This document shows positions 43,360 through 52,468 of a DNA stretch of 64,000 nucleotides, in pieces. Origin of the DNA: Mycolicibacterium rhodesiae NBB3 (GTDB taxonomy: Bacteria > Actinomycetota > Actinomycetes > Mycobacteriales > Mycobacteriaceae). Each line of letters starts with the position of its first letter. Position 1 is the first letter of the stretch. The stretch covers positions 2,046,001-2,110,000 of the forward strand of contig NC_016604.1 in NCBI RefSeq assembly GCF_000230895.2. The letters are read 5' to 3'. Under the pieces are notes generated by a model that was not told the DNA's origin, searched no databases, and worked only from the letters and a program-made list of their open reading frames with translations. The position numbers were made by a program, and so were the translations under genes.

Positions 43360-44982
43360 ATGAGCATCAAGCACGTTGCCACCACCCCAGCGGTGCGTGG
43401 TCTGGCCGTTGCGCTGGCATCAGTCGTGGCTGCCGCGTCGACGACGTTGGGGGTCGGCGCGTTCACCGCATTCGCTCAGCCGACGGACGAAACGACGTTT
43501 GTCGAGACCCCAGTGGTCGAGACCCCAGTGGTCGAGGCTCCGCCGGTGGTCGAGGCTCCGCCCGTCGTGGAGGCCCCGCCGGTGGTCGAGGCCCCGCCCG
43601 TGGCCCCTGAGGCGCCGCCCGTGACCGAAGCCCCGGTGGTGACCGAAGCTCCCGTCGAGACAACGACTGCGGCACCGCCGGTCACCGAAACCGTGACGAC
43701 CACGGCCGCGCCGGGACCCACCCCGACATCGGAGGTGGCCACCACCGCGACAACGCCCGTGACGACGTCCGTCGTGACGACGGCGGCGACCACCTCGCCT
43801 GAAGCGACGACGTCGGCTCCGTCGACGACGGCCACGACAGCTACGACGTCGGGCGCGTCGACGACGCCGACCTCGCCGACCACCTCAACCGCTGAGACAT
43901 CCACGTCGGCCACCAGCGGAACCAGCACGACCGCGACATCAGGCAGCACCACGTCGGCATCGGAGACCACGGAAGCCACATCGGGTGGTACTACCGCCGG
44001 CTCGACCGAGCAGACCAGCACGAGCGGGTCCACCGTCGAAGACTCCGGAAGCATCGAACAGGCGGCGGGCGTCACCGCGACTCCCGAACCCAAGGTCGCA
44101 GAGGCGTCGCCAGAGGACATCGCGAAAGCTCAGGATGCCAAGCCCGTCGAGCAGGATCCGCCGCCGGCGGAGCCCTCCGAGATCGACAAGCTCAGGAATC
44201 TGATCCTCGATCCGGACGGCGCCACCAATGGCGCGGGCACCCCTCCCGCCAGTGCCAGCCTCGCCGCGGTCGAGCAGCAGGTGGTGCAGTGGCAGCCGGA
44301 CTGGGTGCAGTACGACAAGTACTACCGTCCGATGATCTTCAACCCGTATCCCGAGCCGCTTCAGCTCGTCTACGACGTCAACGGTGTGCCGCGGATGGTG
44401 CTCATCCCCCCGTTCGGGCAGATTGTCACCGAGGTGCGTGAGCTCGGGTCGTACAGCTTCAGTGCACTGCGGCTCAATCCCTTCGGCGTACCGATCGACT
44501 ACGCGGTGGGCAACTTCTTCGGTGGCGGGTACTTCCCGGGGCCGGGGTTGCCGCCTCCTCCGCCGCCACCGCCGGTGCGCACCCTCACCGACGTCCCCGT
44601 TCAGGTCAAGTACACCAATGCGACGTATCGGCCGATCGTCGTTCGCAAGATCGTCGACGTGGGCCCCGACCCGGCCCAGGGCGGAGCGCACAAGGTGCTC
44701 CTCGACGGCGTGACGCCCGCCTGGGGCGAGTGGAAGCAGAACGAACAGGGCGTACCGCAGTTCGAGGTCAACCAGACCCAGAGCTTCCCTGGGATGGAAG
44801 CGCCGGCCGAAGGCCCGCTGCCGGGTGACTACGACCTGCAGTTGGTGAGCGACTCGACGCCGACCGGTATGTCCGGCAAGGACATCACGATCATCGTGGC
44901 GGCGGTGATGGCGGCGGCGGTCGGCATCGGCGCGATCGCGCTGACGATTTTCCTCGGAAGGCGGCGGCGGCCACTGCACTGA
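43360..44982 (+). CDS. Large Pro/Thr-rich cell-surface membrane protein
   Basis: 540 aa. ATG 43360 follows an AGGAG by 9 bases. Signal peptide to about residue 40 (ending AFAQP), then VETPVV/VEAPPVV repeats, then about 150 residues of Thr/Ser/Ala with few charges, a likely extended, O-mannosylated stalk. A folded region follows (about 260-500: WQPDWVQYDKYYRPMIFNPY, a Pro-rich turn, YRPIVVRKIVDVGPDPAQGG). It ends in a membrane helix (ITIIVAAVMAAAVGIGAIALTIFLG) and RRRRPLH, so the C-terminus is anchored inside. Function unknown; a surface or wall-spanning role is inferred. Confidence 0.85.
   Translation: MSIKHVATTPAVRGLAVALASVVAAASTTLGVGAFTAFAQPTDETTFVETPVVETPVVEAPPVVEAPPVVEAPPVVEAPPVAPEAPPVTEAPVVTEAPVETTTAAPPVTETVTTTAAPGPTPTSEVATTATTPVTTSVVTTAATTSPEATTSAPSTTATTATTSGASTTPTSPTTSTAETSTSATSGTSTTATSGSTTSASETTEATSGGTTAGSTEQTSTSGSTVEDSGSIEQAAGVTATPEPKVAEASPEDIAKAQDAKPVEQDPPPAEPSEIDKLRNLILDPDGATNGAGTPPASASLAAVEQQVVQWQPDWVQYDKYYRPMIFNPYPEPLQLVYDVNGVPRMVLIPPFGQIVTEVRELGSYSFSALRLNPFGVPIDYAVGNFFGGGYFPGPGLPPPPPPPPVRTLTDVPVQVKYTNATYRPIVVRKIVDVGPDPAQGGAHKVLLDGVTPAWGEWKQNEQGVPQFEVNQTQSFPGMEAPAEGPLPGDYDLQLVSDSTPTGMSGKDITIIVAAVMAAAVGIGAIALTIFLGRRRRPLH
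43501..43605 (+). repeat. In-frame repeats coding VETPVV / VEAPPVV
   Basis: Two 15-bp units (GTCGAGACCCCAGTG) followed by four 18-bp units (forms of GTCGAGGCCCCGCCGGTG). They form the base of the surface protein stalk. Confidence 0.85.
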
Positions 44983-45006
44983 CGCGCACTCGGGTTACAT
45001 AGGTAC

Positions 45007-45462
45007 ATGCGGGTTTCGTCGAAGGCTCGAAAGTGGTTCGCGGCCCTAGCGCTGTTCGCCATCCTCGCCAGTGCCGTCGGCGTCGCGGCGATGATGATCT
45101 ACGGCAGCATGAGCGCGGGTAAACCGTCGGAACGGGCCGCCACGCCGCGGTCCACGCTGCCGTCCCCGTCGCCGAAGATGCCGACGCCCATCGAGTTCGC
45201 CGTCGCGGTGAATGTGACCCAGCAGACCTGCGTGCCCGCGGGCCCGTGTCGCTACACGTACACGATCGATCCGAAATACGTTGGCCTGCATCCTCTGCCG
45301 GAGACACCGTTCACGGTGTCCTACGAGGTGGTGGGCGGTAACGCGCCGCAGAAGGGCGAGTTCACCGTGCAGAAGGATCAGGCGCAGATTCTCAAGGACG
45401 TCGTTGTGGAAGGGCCGCCGGGAGCGCAACTGAAGGCCAATGTCATGACGGTGACGGGCTGA
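45007..45462 (+). CDS. Small membrane-anchored extracellular protein
   Basis: 151 aa. Basic N-terminus, one membrane helix (WFAALALFAILASAVGVAAMMIYG), a Ser/Pro linker and a beta-rich outside domain (EFAVAVNVTQQTCVPAGPCRYTYTIDPKY, FTVSYEVVGGN, GEFTVQKDQAQILKDV) with one cysteine pair. It starts 24 bp after the large Pro/Thr-rich protein gene on the same strand, so the two probably work together at the cell surface. No known family recognised. Confidence 0.75.
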   Translation: MRVSSKARKWFAALALFAILASAVGVAAMMIYGSMSAGKPSERAATPRSTLPSPSPKMPTPIEFAVAVNVTQQTCVPAGPCRYTYTIDPKYVGLHPLPETPFTVSYEVVGGNAPQKGEFTVQKDQAQILKDVVVEGPPGAQLKANVMTVTG

Positions 45463-45513
45463 ATATCGCGGTTCCGCGCCCACGGTGGTGGATGCGGACG
45501 CATTGTTAGAAAT

Positions 45514-46794
45514 ATGACGAAGGCGTCACTTCTGCGGGCCGAGGAAGGTTTGCCGCGACACGTCCAGGGCGCAGCAGATCCGCACTTCGGAAACGTCGTG
45601 CGGATCTTCTCGGGTCTGTTCCCGGGCCGTCGATTCGGCGGCGGCGCGCTGGTGGTCTATATCGACGGCCGACCTGTCGTCGACGTGTGGACGGGGTGGT
45701 CGGACCGGTTGGGCGAACGTGCCTGGACAGCCGACACCGGGGCGATGGTGTTCTCCGCCACCAAGGGCGTCGCAGCCATGGTCATCCACCGCCTGGTCGA
45801 TCGCGGCCTGTTGGCTTACGACGAGCCCGTCGCGCACTACTGGCCTGAATTCGGCGCCAACGGCAAGGAAGACATCACCGTGCGTGACGTCCTGCGCCAC
45901 CGATCCGGGCTCGCGCATCTCAAGGGCGTCACCAAGGAAGAACTACTAGATCACCAGCTGATGGAAGAGCGTCTCGCCGCCGCACCGGTGGATCACCTGC
46001 GGGGCAGACAGGCGTATCACGCACTGACATATGGATGGATCCTGTCCGGCCTCGCCCGGGCCGTCACGGGACTGGGTATGCGCGAGCTGATCCGCGTCGA
46101 AGTCGCACAACCGCTGAACACCGACGGCCTGCATCTCGGCCGTCCACCGGCGGGCTCGCCCACCAAGGTCGCTCAGATCCTGGCGCCGCAGGGCACCCGC
46201 GCGAATCCGGTCTTCGACTTCGTCGCGCCGAAGGTGGCGGGCTTGCCGCTGTCCGGTGCCCTGGGCGCGATGTATTTCCCGGGCATCAAATCCCTTGTAC
46301 AGGGCGATATTCCGTTCCTCGACGCAGAGGTTCCCGCGGCCAATGGCGTCGTGACGGCACGGGGCCTGGCCAGAATGTACGCCGCGATCGCCAACGGCGG
46401 CAGTATCGACGGCGTCGAACTGCTCTCGGCGGAGCTGACCCAGGGACTGACCGGAAAAACGAAACCGTGGCCCGATCTGAACATGGTGGTGCCGATGCCG
46501 TTCCACCTCGGCTACCACGAGTCGCCGATTCCGGGAATGCTCAAGGGGTTTGGTCATATCGGCCTCGGCGGGACACTCGGCTGGGCTGACCCGGCGACCG
46601 GCAGCGCATTCGCGTTCGTCCACGATCGGCTGCTCACCCCGATGCTCTTCGACATGGGCTCGTTCGCCGGCATCGCTCGGCCGCTTCGCAACGCCATCAC
46701 CGCCGCCCGGCATGCCGGTCCGGTTGTCGTACCGAAATACGGTGCGCGCTACCGTGAATCGGTCACCGCTCAGAAGGTCGCGGGCCGCCGTTAG
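45514..46794 (+). CDS. Serine hydrolase, beta-lactamase/esterase (class C-like fold)
   Basis: 426 aa. The catalytic SxxK is Ser-Ala-Thr-Lys in VFSATKGVAAMVIHRLVDRG; the YxN-type tyrosine lies in YHALTYGWILSGLARAVTG, and a GHIGLGGTLGWADP strand forms the third motif. Family members include mycobacterial LipL/LipE-type esterases and EstB. There is no signal peptide, which favours an intracellular esterase over a beta-lactamase. The stop overlaps the convergent reductase stop by 4 bp. Confidence 0.87.
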   Translation: MTKASLLRAEEGLPRHVQGAADPHFGNVVRIFSGLFPGRRFGGGALVVYIDGRPVVDVWTGWSDRLGERAWTADTGAMVFSATKGVAAMVIHRLVDRGLLAYDEPVAHYWPEFGANGKEDITVRDVLRHRSGLAHLKGVTKEELLDHQLMEERLAAAPVDHLRGRQAYHALTYGWILSGLARAVTGLGMRELIRVEVAQPLNTDGLHLGRPPAGSPTKVAQILAPQGTRANPVFDFVAPKVAGLPLSGALGAMYFPGIKSLVQGDIPFLDAEVPAANGVVTARGLARMYAAIANGGSIDGVELLSAELTQGLTGKTKPWPDLNMVVPMPFHLGYHESPIPGMLKGFGHIGLGGTLGWADPATGSAFAFVHDRLLTPMLFDMGSFAGIARPLRNAITAARHAGPVVVPKYGARYRESVTAQKVAGRR

Positions 46795-47858
46795 GCCGTG
46801 GAGACGATGCCGCGGGCCTGCGGCAGCGGCAGATCGTTGTATGTCGCGATGCCCGGCGCTGCAGCCACGACGGCCGGAATGGCGTGGATCGGCGGCATCG
46901 CCGTCATGATGTGGCCCAGCACGAAAAAGTCCTCGAGCGTCTTCGCGTTCTCGATCATGTCCTGCGGCGGCAGGAAACCGACGGACATGTTGACCGTCGG
47001 CCGGCCGTCGATGGTGATCTTCCAGCCGTCGCCGTCGATCTGCCAGTCGGGGTCAAGCGTCTGACCCTTCTTCCATCGGACGTTGATGTCGATCACGGTC
47101 TTGCCGTTGACGATTCCCTGCCAGCTCGCGTACACACCCGCAACGTGGCCGGCGTGGATGGTCCACGACGCCATCGGGAGATCCTCGGTGGTCTGGGCGT
47201 ACTCGGACACACACTTGATCTCGTCCAGTTCGACGCCGATCGCATCGGCGACCAGTTGCACCGCTTCGGCGAACACCGCCGTCCCCTTCTCGGCCATCGG
47301 CGGCAGGTCCGGATCATCGATGTGCTTGTCGAAGCCGACGGGGCGTTCGGTGTCCGGAGAGTCATAGAGCGTGGTGTCGGCGGACTCGGCGATGGTGATC
47401 TTGTCGATCCGGTCGCAGGAGGTGGCCGCCACGATGGCCAACAACTCAGCGAAGCCGGGGCTGACGCCCGACCCGAACAGCGTCGATCCGCCGCGCTGGC
47501 AGGCCTCTTCGAGTTTCGCCCTGCCGTCGCCCAGGTTGTGCCCGGTGATGAACGATGCCGACGCCACGACGTTCACACCCGCTTCCAGGATGCGGACCAG
47601 CTCGTCGACGTCGATCCACATCGGGTTGTAGACGACGGCGTCGGGTTTGAGGGCGAGCAGCTCATCCACATCGTTGGTGGCCTTCACACCCAGCGGTCCG
47701 ATGCCCGCCAACTCACCGGCGTCTGAGCCGGCCTTGTCCTTCGACCATGCGTAGAGGCCGACCAGTTCGTAGTTCGGGTTCTTGGCGATCGCCTCGACCG
47801 AGCTCTTTCCGACATTTCCGGTCGTCCACTGGACGACCCGGTAAGGGGTGTTTGGCAC
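46791..47858 (-). CDS. DapB-like NAD(P)-dependent dehydrogenase
   Basis: 355 aa. Rossmann N-terminus YRVVQWTTGNVGKSSVEAI, then ELVGLYAWSKDKAGSDAGEL and PDAVVYNPMW, the form of the dihydrodipicolinate-reductase-like family found in actinobacteria. A central VNVVASASFITGHNLG and GSGVSPGFAELLAIVAA support this. These proteins are not the lysine-pathway DapB; related enzymes are amino acid/diaminopentanoate dehydrogenases. Function in mycobacteria unknown. The start is 69 bp from a divergent TetR gene with a palindrome in between, so it is probably the regulator's target. Confidence 0.82.
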   Translation of the reverse strand: MPNTPYRVVQWTTGNVGKSSVEAIAKNPNYELVGLYAWSKDKAGSDAGELAGIGPLGVKATNDVDELLALKPDAVVYNPMWIDVDELVRILEAGVNVVASASFITGHNLGDGRAKLEEACQRGGSTLFGSGVSPGFAELLAIVAATSCDRIDKITIAESADTTLYDSPDTERPVGFDKHIDDPDLPPMAEKGTAVFAEAVQLVADAIGVELDEIKCVSEYAQTTEDLPMASWTIHAGHVAGVYASWQGIVNGKTVIDINVRWKKGQTLDPDWQIDGDGWKITIDGRPTVNMSVGFLPPQDMIENAKTLEDFFVLGHIMTAMPPIHAIPAVVAAAPGIATYNDLPLPQARGIVSTA

Positions 47859-47896
47859 GCGCTCAGCATAGGGAACCGCGGCGCGCCGCGGAAGGC

Positions 47897-47918
47897 TTTT
47901 TTACCGCGCGGTGAAAAA
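47897..47918. promoter_or_regulatory. TetR operator candidate in divergent promoter region
   Basis: A 22-bp inverted repeat: central ACCGCGCGGT is a perfect palindrome and is flanked by T5 and A5 with one mismatched pair. It lies between the DapB-like and TetR starts, 9 bp before the TetR start. Confidence 0.6.
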
Positions 47919-47927
47919 TCGCCTAGG

Positions 47928-48602
47928 GTGACGGTGGTGAGCGGCCGAACGAGAGGGCGTCCACCGCGAATCAGCCGGGAGCAGATCGTCGCCGCGGCAC
48001 GCAGCGTCGCGACCAGCGACCTGACCATGCAGGCGGTGGCCGACGCGCTCGGGGTGAGCCGCAAGGCGTTGCACTACTACGTCGGCGACCGTGCGGGTCT
48101 GCTGACGTTGATGGTGCTCGACCAGTTCGAGCGCGAACTCGCCCCCGTCGAGCTGCCCACCGACGACTGGCAGGCGACACTGCGGGCATACGCGGTGGCC
48201 TACCGCGTCGGGCTGATCCGCGTCGGCATCGGTGATCACGCCACCGACTTCACCCAGTTGCGCGGCCTCAGCACGTCGGCGGCACTTGCGCTGGCCGACC
48301 GCGTGCTCGAAGCGCTGCTAGCGGCCGGACTCGACCCCGACAGCGCGCGGCACGGTCTCACGGCCGCCTCGAACATCGCGCAATCGGCTGCGCAGACCGT
48401 CGTGGCACAGACCGCGTCCGGCGCACACCGTCACCGCGCGGAAACCACGCAGGCGCTGGCGCGTGAACCACGGGACACCTACCCGGCCCTGCGGCGGGTA
48501 CTCGCGTCGGCTCAGCCGTCCGAACGCGACGCCGAAACCCAGTTCGAATTCGAACTCGACGCCGTGGTCGCCTGGCTGGATCAGATCCTCACAGCGGGGT
48601 GA
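47928..48602 (+). CDS. TetR-family transcriptional regulator
   Basis: 224 aa. N-terminal TetR domain ISREQIVAAARSVATSDLTMQAVADALGVSRKALHYYVGDRAGLLTLM, followed by a C-terminal part of the TetR_C type. Three GTG codons lie close together (47928, 47934, 47937); the first is given, the others would shorten the protein by two or three residues. A TAGGGT just upstream may be the -10 of a leaderless mRNA. The palindrome at 47897 is the likely binding site, controlling itself and the divergent dehydrogenase gene (inference). The 3' end overlaps the convergent protease gene by 14 bp. Confidence 0.88.
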   Translation: MTVVSGRTRGRPPRISREQIVAAARSVATSDLTMQAVADALGVSRKALHYYVGDRAGLLTLMVLDQFERELAPVELPTDDWQATLRAYAVAYRVGLIRVGIGDHATDFTQLRGLSTSAALALADRVLEALLAAGLDPDSARHGLTAASNIAQSAAQTVVAQTASGAHRHRAETTQALAREPRDTYPALRRVLASAQPSERDAETQFEFELDAVVAWLDQILTAG

Positions 48603-49614
48603 GTGCGGCCTTCCCGGTGCGCTGCTGGCCGCCACCGTCGATCCAGACCAGATCGATGACGTCGCCGGGATAGTGGCGGTCGAGCACGTAGGTCAGCTCG
48701 GTGGCCGAATTCACGGGCGTGCCGTCGAGCACGGTGAGGATGTCGCCACCCACCAGTCCGGCCTGTTCGGCGGGCCCGCCTCGTAGGACGTCCGCGACGA
48801 GCACGCCCGGCCGGTCGGACGGGGCGGTGCGCACACCGACACCGAGTAGAACGGGAGGTCCGATGTGCACCGTGCCGGTGGGGGCGCCCGCGCGGATCTG
48901 ATTCGCGGTGGCCATCGCATCATTGATCGGGATCGCAAAACCCTTGCCGCCCGGGCCCATTCGGAAGTTGACCGACGCCGCAGTCGTGACTCCGACGACC
49001 TGACCCGCACTGTTCACCACAGGACCCCCGGAGTCCCCGGCGATCACAGGTGCAGCGAACTCGATTAGGCCGGTGATCTCGTCGGAACTGCCGGTGAGTG
49101 AGTCCTCGGCGGTGACTGTGCGGCCGAAAGCCGTGATGGTGCCGACCTCCTGGGTCAGTGGCGCGTCGCTGCCCTGCGCGTTACCCAGCGCGACGACCGG
49201 CTCACCCTCCACCAGGGCCGCGGAGTTGCCGATCGGCGCGGCGGGTAGCCCGCTGGCACCCAGCAGCTGTAGCACGGCGATGTCGCGGCGGCGGTCATAG
49301 CCGACGAGCTGGGCGGGAAACGACCGGCCTGCCACGCTCGCGGTGATGCGGTCGGCACCCGAGACCACGTGGAAGTTGGTCAACACCTGGCCGCCGGGAT
49401 CAAGCACGATTCCGGTGCCGTTGCCGACGGCATTCTGATAGTGGATCTCGGTGTCGATGCGTGCCACCGCGGGCTCGACCTGACTCGCTGCGATGACCGG
49501 GTCCACGGGCTGGGCCGTCGACGTTGCCGGATTCACCGGCGCCACCAGCGCCAGAATCGCGACAAGTGCGGTCAATAGCGCCGCAAGCGAGCGGCGCACC
49601 TGGAATATGCGCAT
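48589..49614 (-). CDS. Secreted trypsin-like serine protease with PDZ domain (PepA/HtrA type)
   Basis: 341 aa. Signal peptide (VRRSLAALLTALVAILALVAP, cleavage about residue 34). Protease domain with His82 (TNFHVVSG), Asp111 (RRRDIAVLQLL) and Ser195 (AGDSGGPVV). PDZ domain at about 245-335 with GVGVRTAPSDRPGVLVADVLRGGPAEQAGLVGGDILTVLDG. PepA-type proteases act on exported proteins under envelope stress. ATG 49614 was chosen because it gives the signal peptide; the frame continues upstream through low-complexity DNA of the neighbour. Confidence 0.92.
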   Translation of the reverse strand: MRIFQVRRSLAALLTALVAILALVAPVNPATSTAQPVDPVIAASQVEPAVARIDTEIHYQNAVGNGTGIVLDPGGQVLTNFHVVSGADRITASVAGRSFPAQLVGYDRRRDIAVLQLLGASGLPAAPIGNSAALVEGEPVVALGNAQGSDAPLTQEVGTITAFGRTVTAEDSLTGSSDEITGLIEFAAPVIAGDSGGPVVNSAGQVVGVTTAASVNFRMGPGGKGFAIPINDAMATANQIRAGAPTGTVHIGPPVLLGVGVRTAPSDRPGVLVADVLRGGPAEQAGLVGGDILTVLDGTPVNSATELTYVLDRHYPGDVIDLVWIDGGGQQRTGKAALTPL

Positions 49615-49642
49615 CAGTCCATTTTGCCCGATGTCTGAGGTT

Positions 49643-50413
49643 CTAATCCTCGACCGCGACGCTCCCGCGCGATCGCCTACGGCGACGGCGGGTCGGCGCG
49701 ACCTTCTCGGATGTGCCGCTATCAGGTGATTTGCCGTTCTTCTCGGTGGTCTCTTCGGCGGTCGAGTCGGGCTCCTGCGCCGTCGGCTCCACCTCCGTGG
49801 ACTCAGTCGTGACCTCGGCAGGCTCGTCCGCGGGCGCGTCGTCGTCGGCCGTCTCCGCGGCGGCATCCGCCGAGGACCCTTCGTCCTCGGCGTCTGCGTC
49901 CTCGGTCTCCGTGACGTCCCCATCGCCCTTGTTGCGGCGGCCGCGGCGCTGTTTCGGCGTCTTGGGCTTCAGCGGTTTCGGCGGAGGCGGCGGCAGCTCG
50001 GCGATGTCGGCCAAGTAGAACGCGAAGATGCCCAGCAGCGCGATGGCTGCCGCGGCGCCGTAGAGGCCGAACAGCCACTGCCCCGCGTCGTCCAGCGAGA
50101 GCCAGATCTCGGCGATCGCCGCGCCGATGATCAGGACCCCGGCGAGGACGTGCAGCACGATCGACCCAGTCCGCAGCCGTAGCGCCAGAAGCGGTGTGCG
50201 GAACTCCGGCCTGCGGGTGCGCAACAACGTGAAAACCACGGGCAGGGCGGCCAGGGCGATCAGGGCGCCCGTGACAATGCGCAGCACCGTGCCGAGGGTG
50301 TGCGACGTCACGCCCATCAATTCCCACCAGCGCGGCAGGACGAAGGCGAAATAGAGGGCCGCGGCTACGCAACAGAACGACGCGTGCCACAAGACCGCGA
50401 CCCAGCGCCGCAT
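49643..50413 (-). CDS. Integral membrane protein with acidic and basic cytoplasmic tail
   Basis: 256 aa. Four membrane helices in the first ~140 residues, then a tail that goes from Pro/Lys (PPPPPKPLKPKTPKQRRGRRNKG) through a long Glu/Asp/Ala/Thr stretch to RRRRRRSRGSVAVED. The position next to tRNA-Ser corresponds to the conserved hypothetical membrane gene there in M. tuberculosis. No function known; the low-complexity tail suggests a contact or scaffold role (inference). Confidence 0.75.
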   Translation of the reverse strand: MRRWVAVLWHASFCCVAAALYFAFVLPRWWELMGVTSHTLGTVLRIVTGALIALAALPVVFTLLRTRRPEFRTPLLALRLRTGSIVLHVLAGVLIIGAAIAEIWLSLDDAGQWLFGLYGAAAAIALLGIFAFYLADIAELPPPPPKPLKPKTPKQRRGRRNKGDGDVTETEDADAEDEGSSADAAAETADDDAPADEPAEVTTESTEVEPTAQEPDSTAEETTEKNGKSPDSGTSEKVAPTRRRRRRSRGSVAVED

Positions 50414-50484
50414 ACTCCTCCTCGAGGTTGTTGGCCCGAGGTGCGACCAGGCTATTCGCTATCAGTCGCACCCCGGTCCGAGTG

Positions 50485-50570
50485 CGGAGGATAGGGGATT
50501 TGAACCCCTGAGGGCTATTAACCCAACCCGCGTTCCAGGCGAGCGCCATAGGCCACTAGGCGAATCCTCC
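50485..50570 (-). tRNA. tRNA-Ser (anticodon GGA)
   Basis: 86 bases including the discriminator. The 7-bp acceptor stem GGAGGAT/ATCCTCC pairs 50564-50570 with 50486-50492. The anticodon loop reads CTGGAAC, with GGA; a long variable arm and the TTCAAATCC T-loop mark a class II serine tRNA. The CCA end is not encoded. Confidence 0.95.
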
Positions 50571-50639
50571 GCCGGTCATGGTAGCCGACCACCCTGATGC
50601 GCCCGTCGAGTCACATGTGTACCGGGTATTAGACTGCCT

Positions 50640-52043
<1,404 letters not shown>

Positions 52044-52049
52044 CTGCGG

Positions 52050-52424
52050 CTACGACAGCTTCTTGATGACTGCGTTGCCGACCATGGCCACCGAGTTGAC
52101 GAGGCTGCGCCGGTAGTCATCGCACGTCGGGCACGATTCGATATGGCGCGCAGTGCGTTTCCGTACGAGCACGGTGAACACGCCGTCCCAGCCGGACAGG
52201 GTCGCGGCGACCAGTCGCGCAAGCTCGGCCTGGCCGACGATTCGTACCGGCGGTGAGGTGGTGGACGCCGTGATTGTGAGCCCTAATCGCTGCGACGCCA
52301 GACTTCCATCCCGGCTGGGAAGGAGTTCCATTCCGTCGGGTAAGCCCACACGGCGCGGGAACCGCCCCATCAGCGATCGCGGGAAACGATGACGCATTCT
52401 CCGTGGATCGCCCGTTTTAGTCAC
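52050..52424 (-). CDS. Conserved hypothetical protein with a C-terminal His/Cys motif
   Basis: 124 aa. Basic N-terminus, then a small alpha/beta region (LASQRLGLTITAS, RIVGQAELARLVAATLSGWDGVFTVLVRK) and a final HIESCPTCDDYRRSLVNSV. The HxxxCxxC motif resembles the zinc site of ZAS-type anti-sigma factors, but there is no membrane helix and no sigma gene nearby, so that reading is weak. ATG 52397 (MRHRFPRSL) is an alternative start. Confidence 0.6.
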   Translation of the reverse strand: MTKTGDPRRMRHRFPRSLMGRFPRRVGLPDGMELLPSRDGSLASQRLGLTITASTTSPPVRIVGQAELARLVAATLSGWDGVFTVLVRKRTARHIESCPTCDDYRRSLVNSVAMVGNAVIKKLS

Positions 52425-52468
52425 ATGCCGCGCTGCGGCGTCACCGGCTCTCGGTAGCGTGTGCGAGC

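Noticed and set aside
52050..52424. ZAS anti-sigma factor
   Set aside because: Only an HxxxCxxC pattern at the C-terminus; no sigma gene near, no membrane helix and unusual position of the motif.
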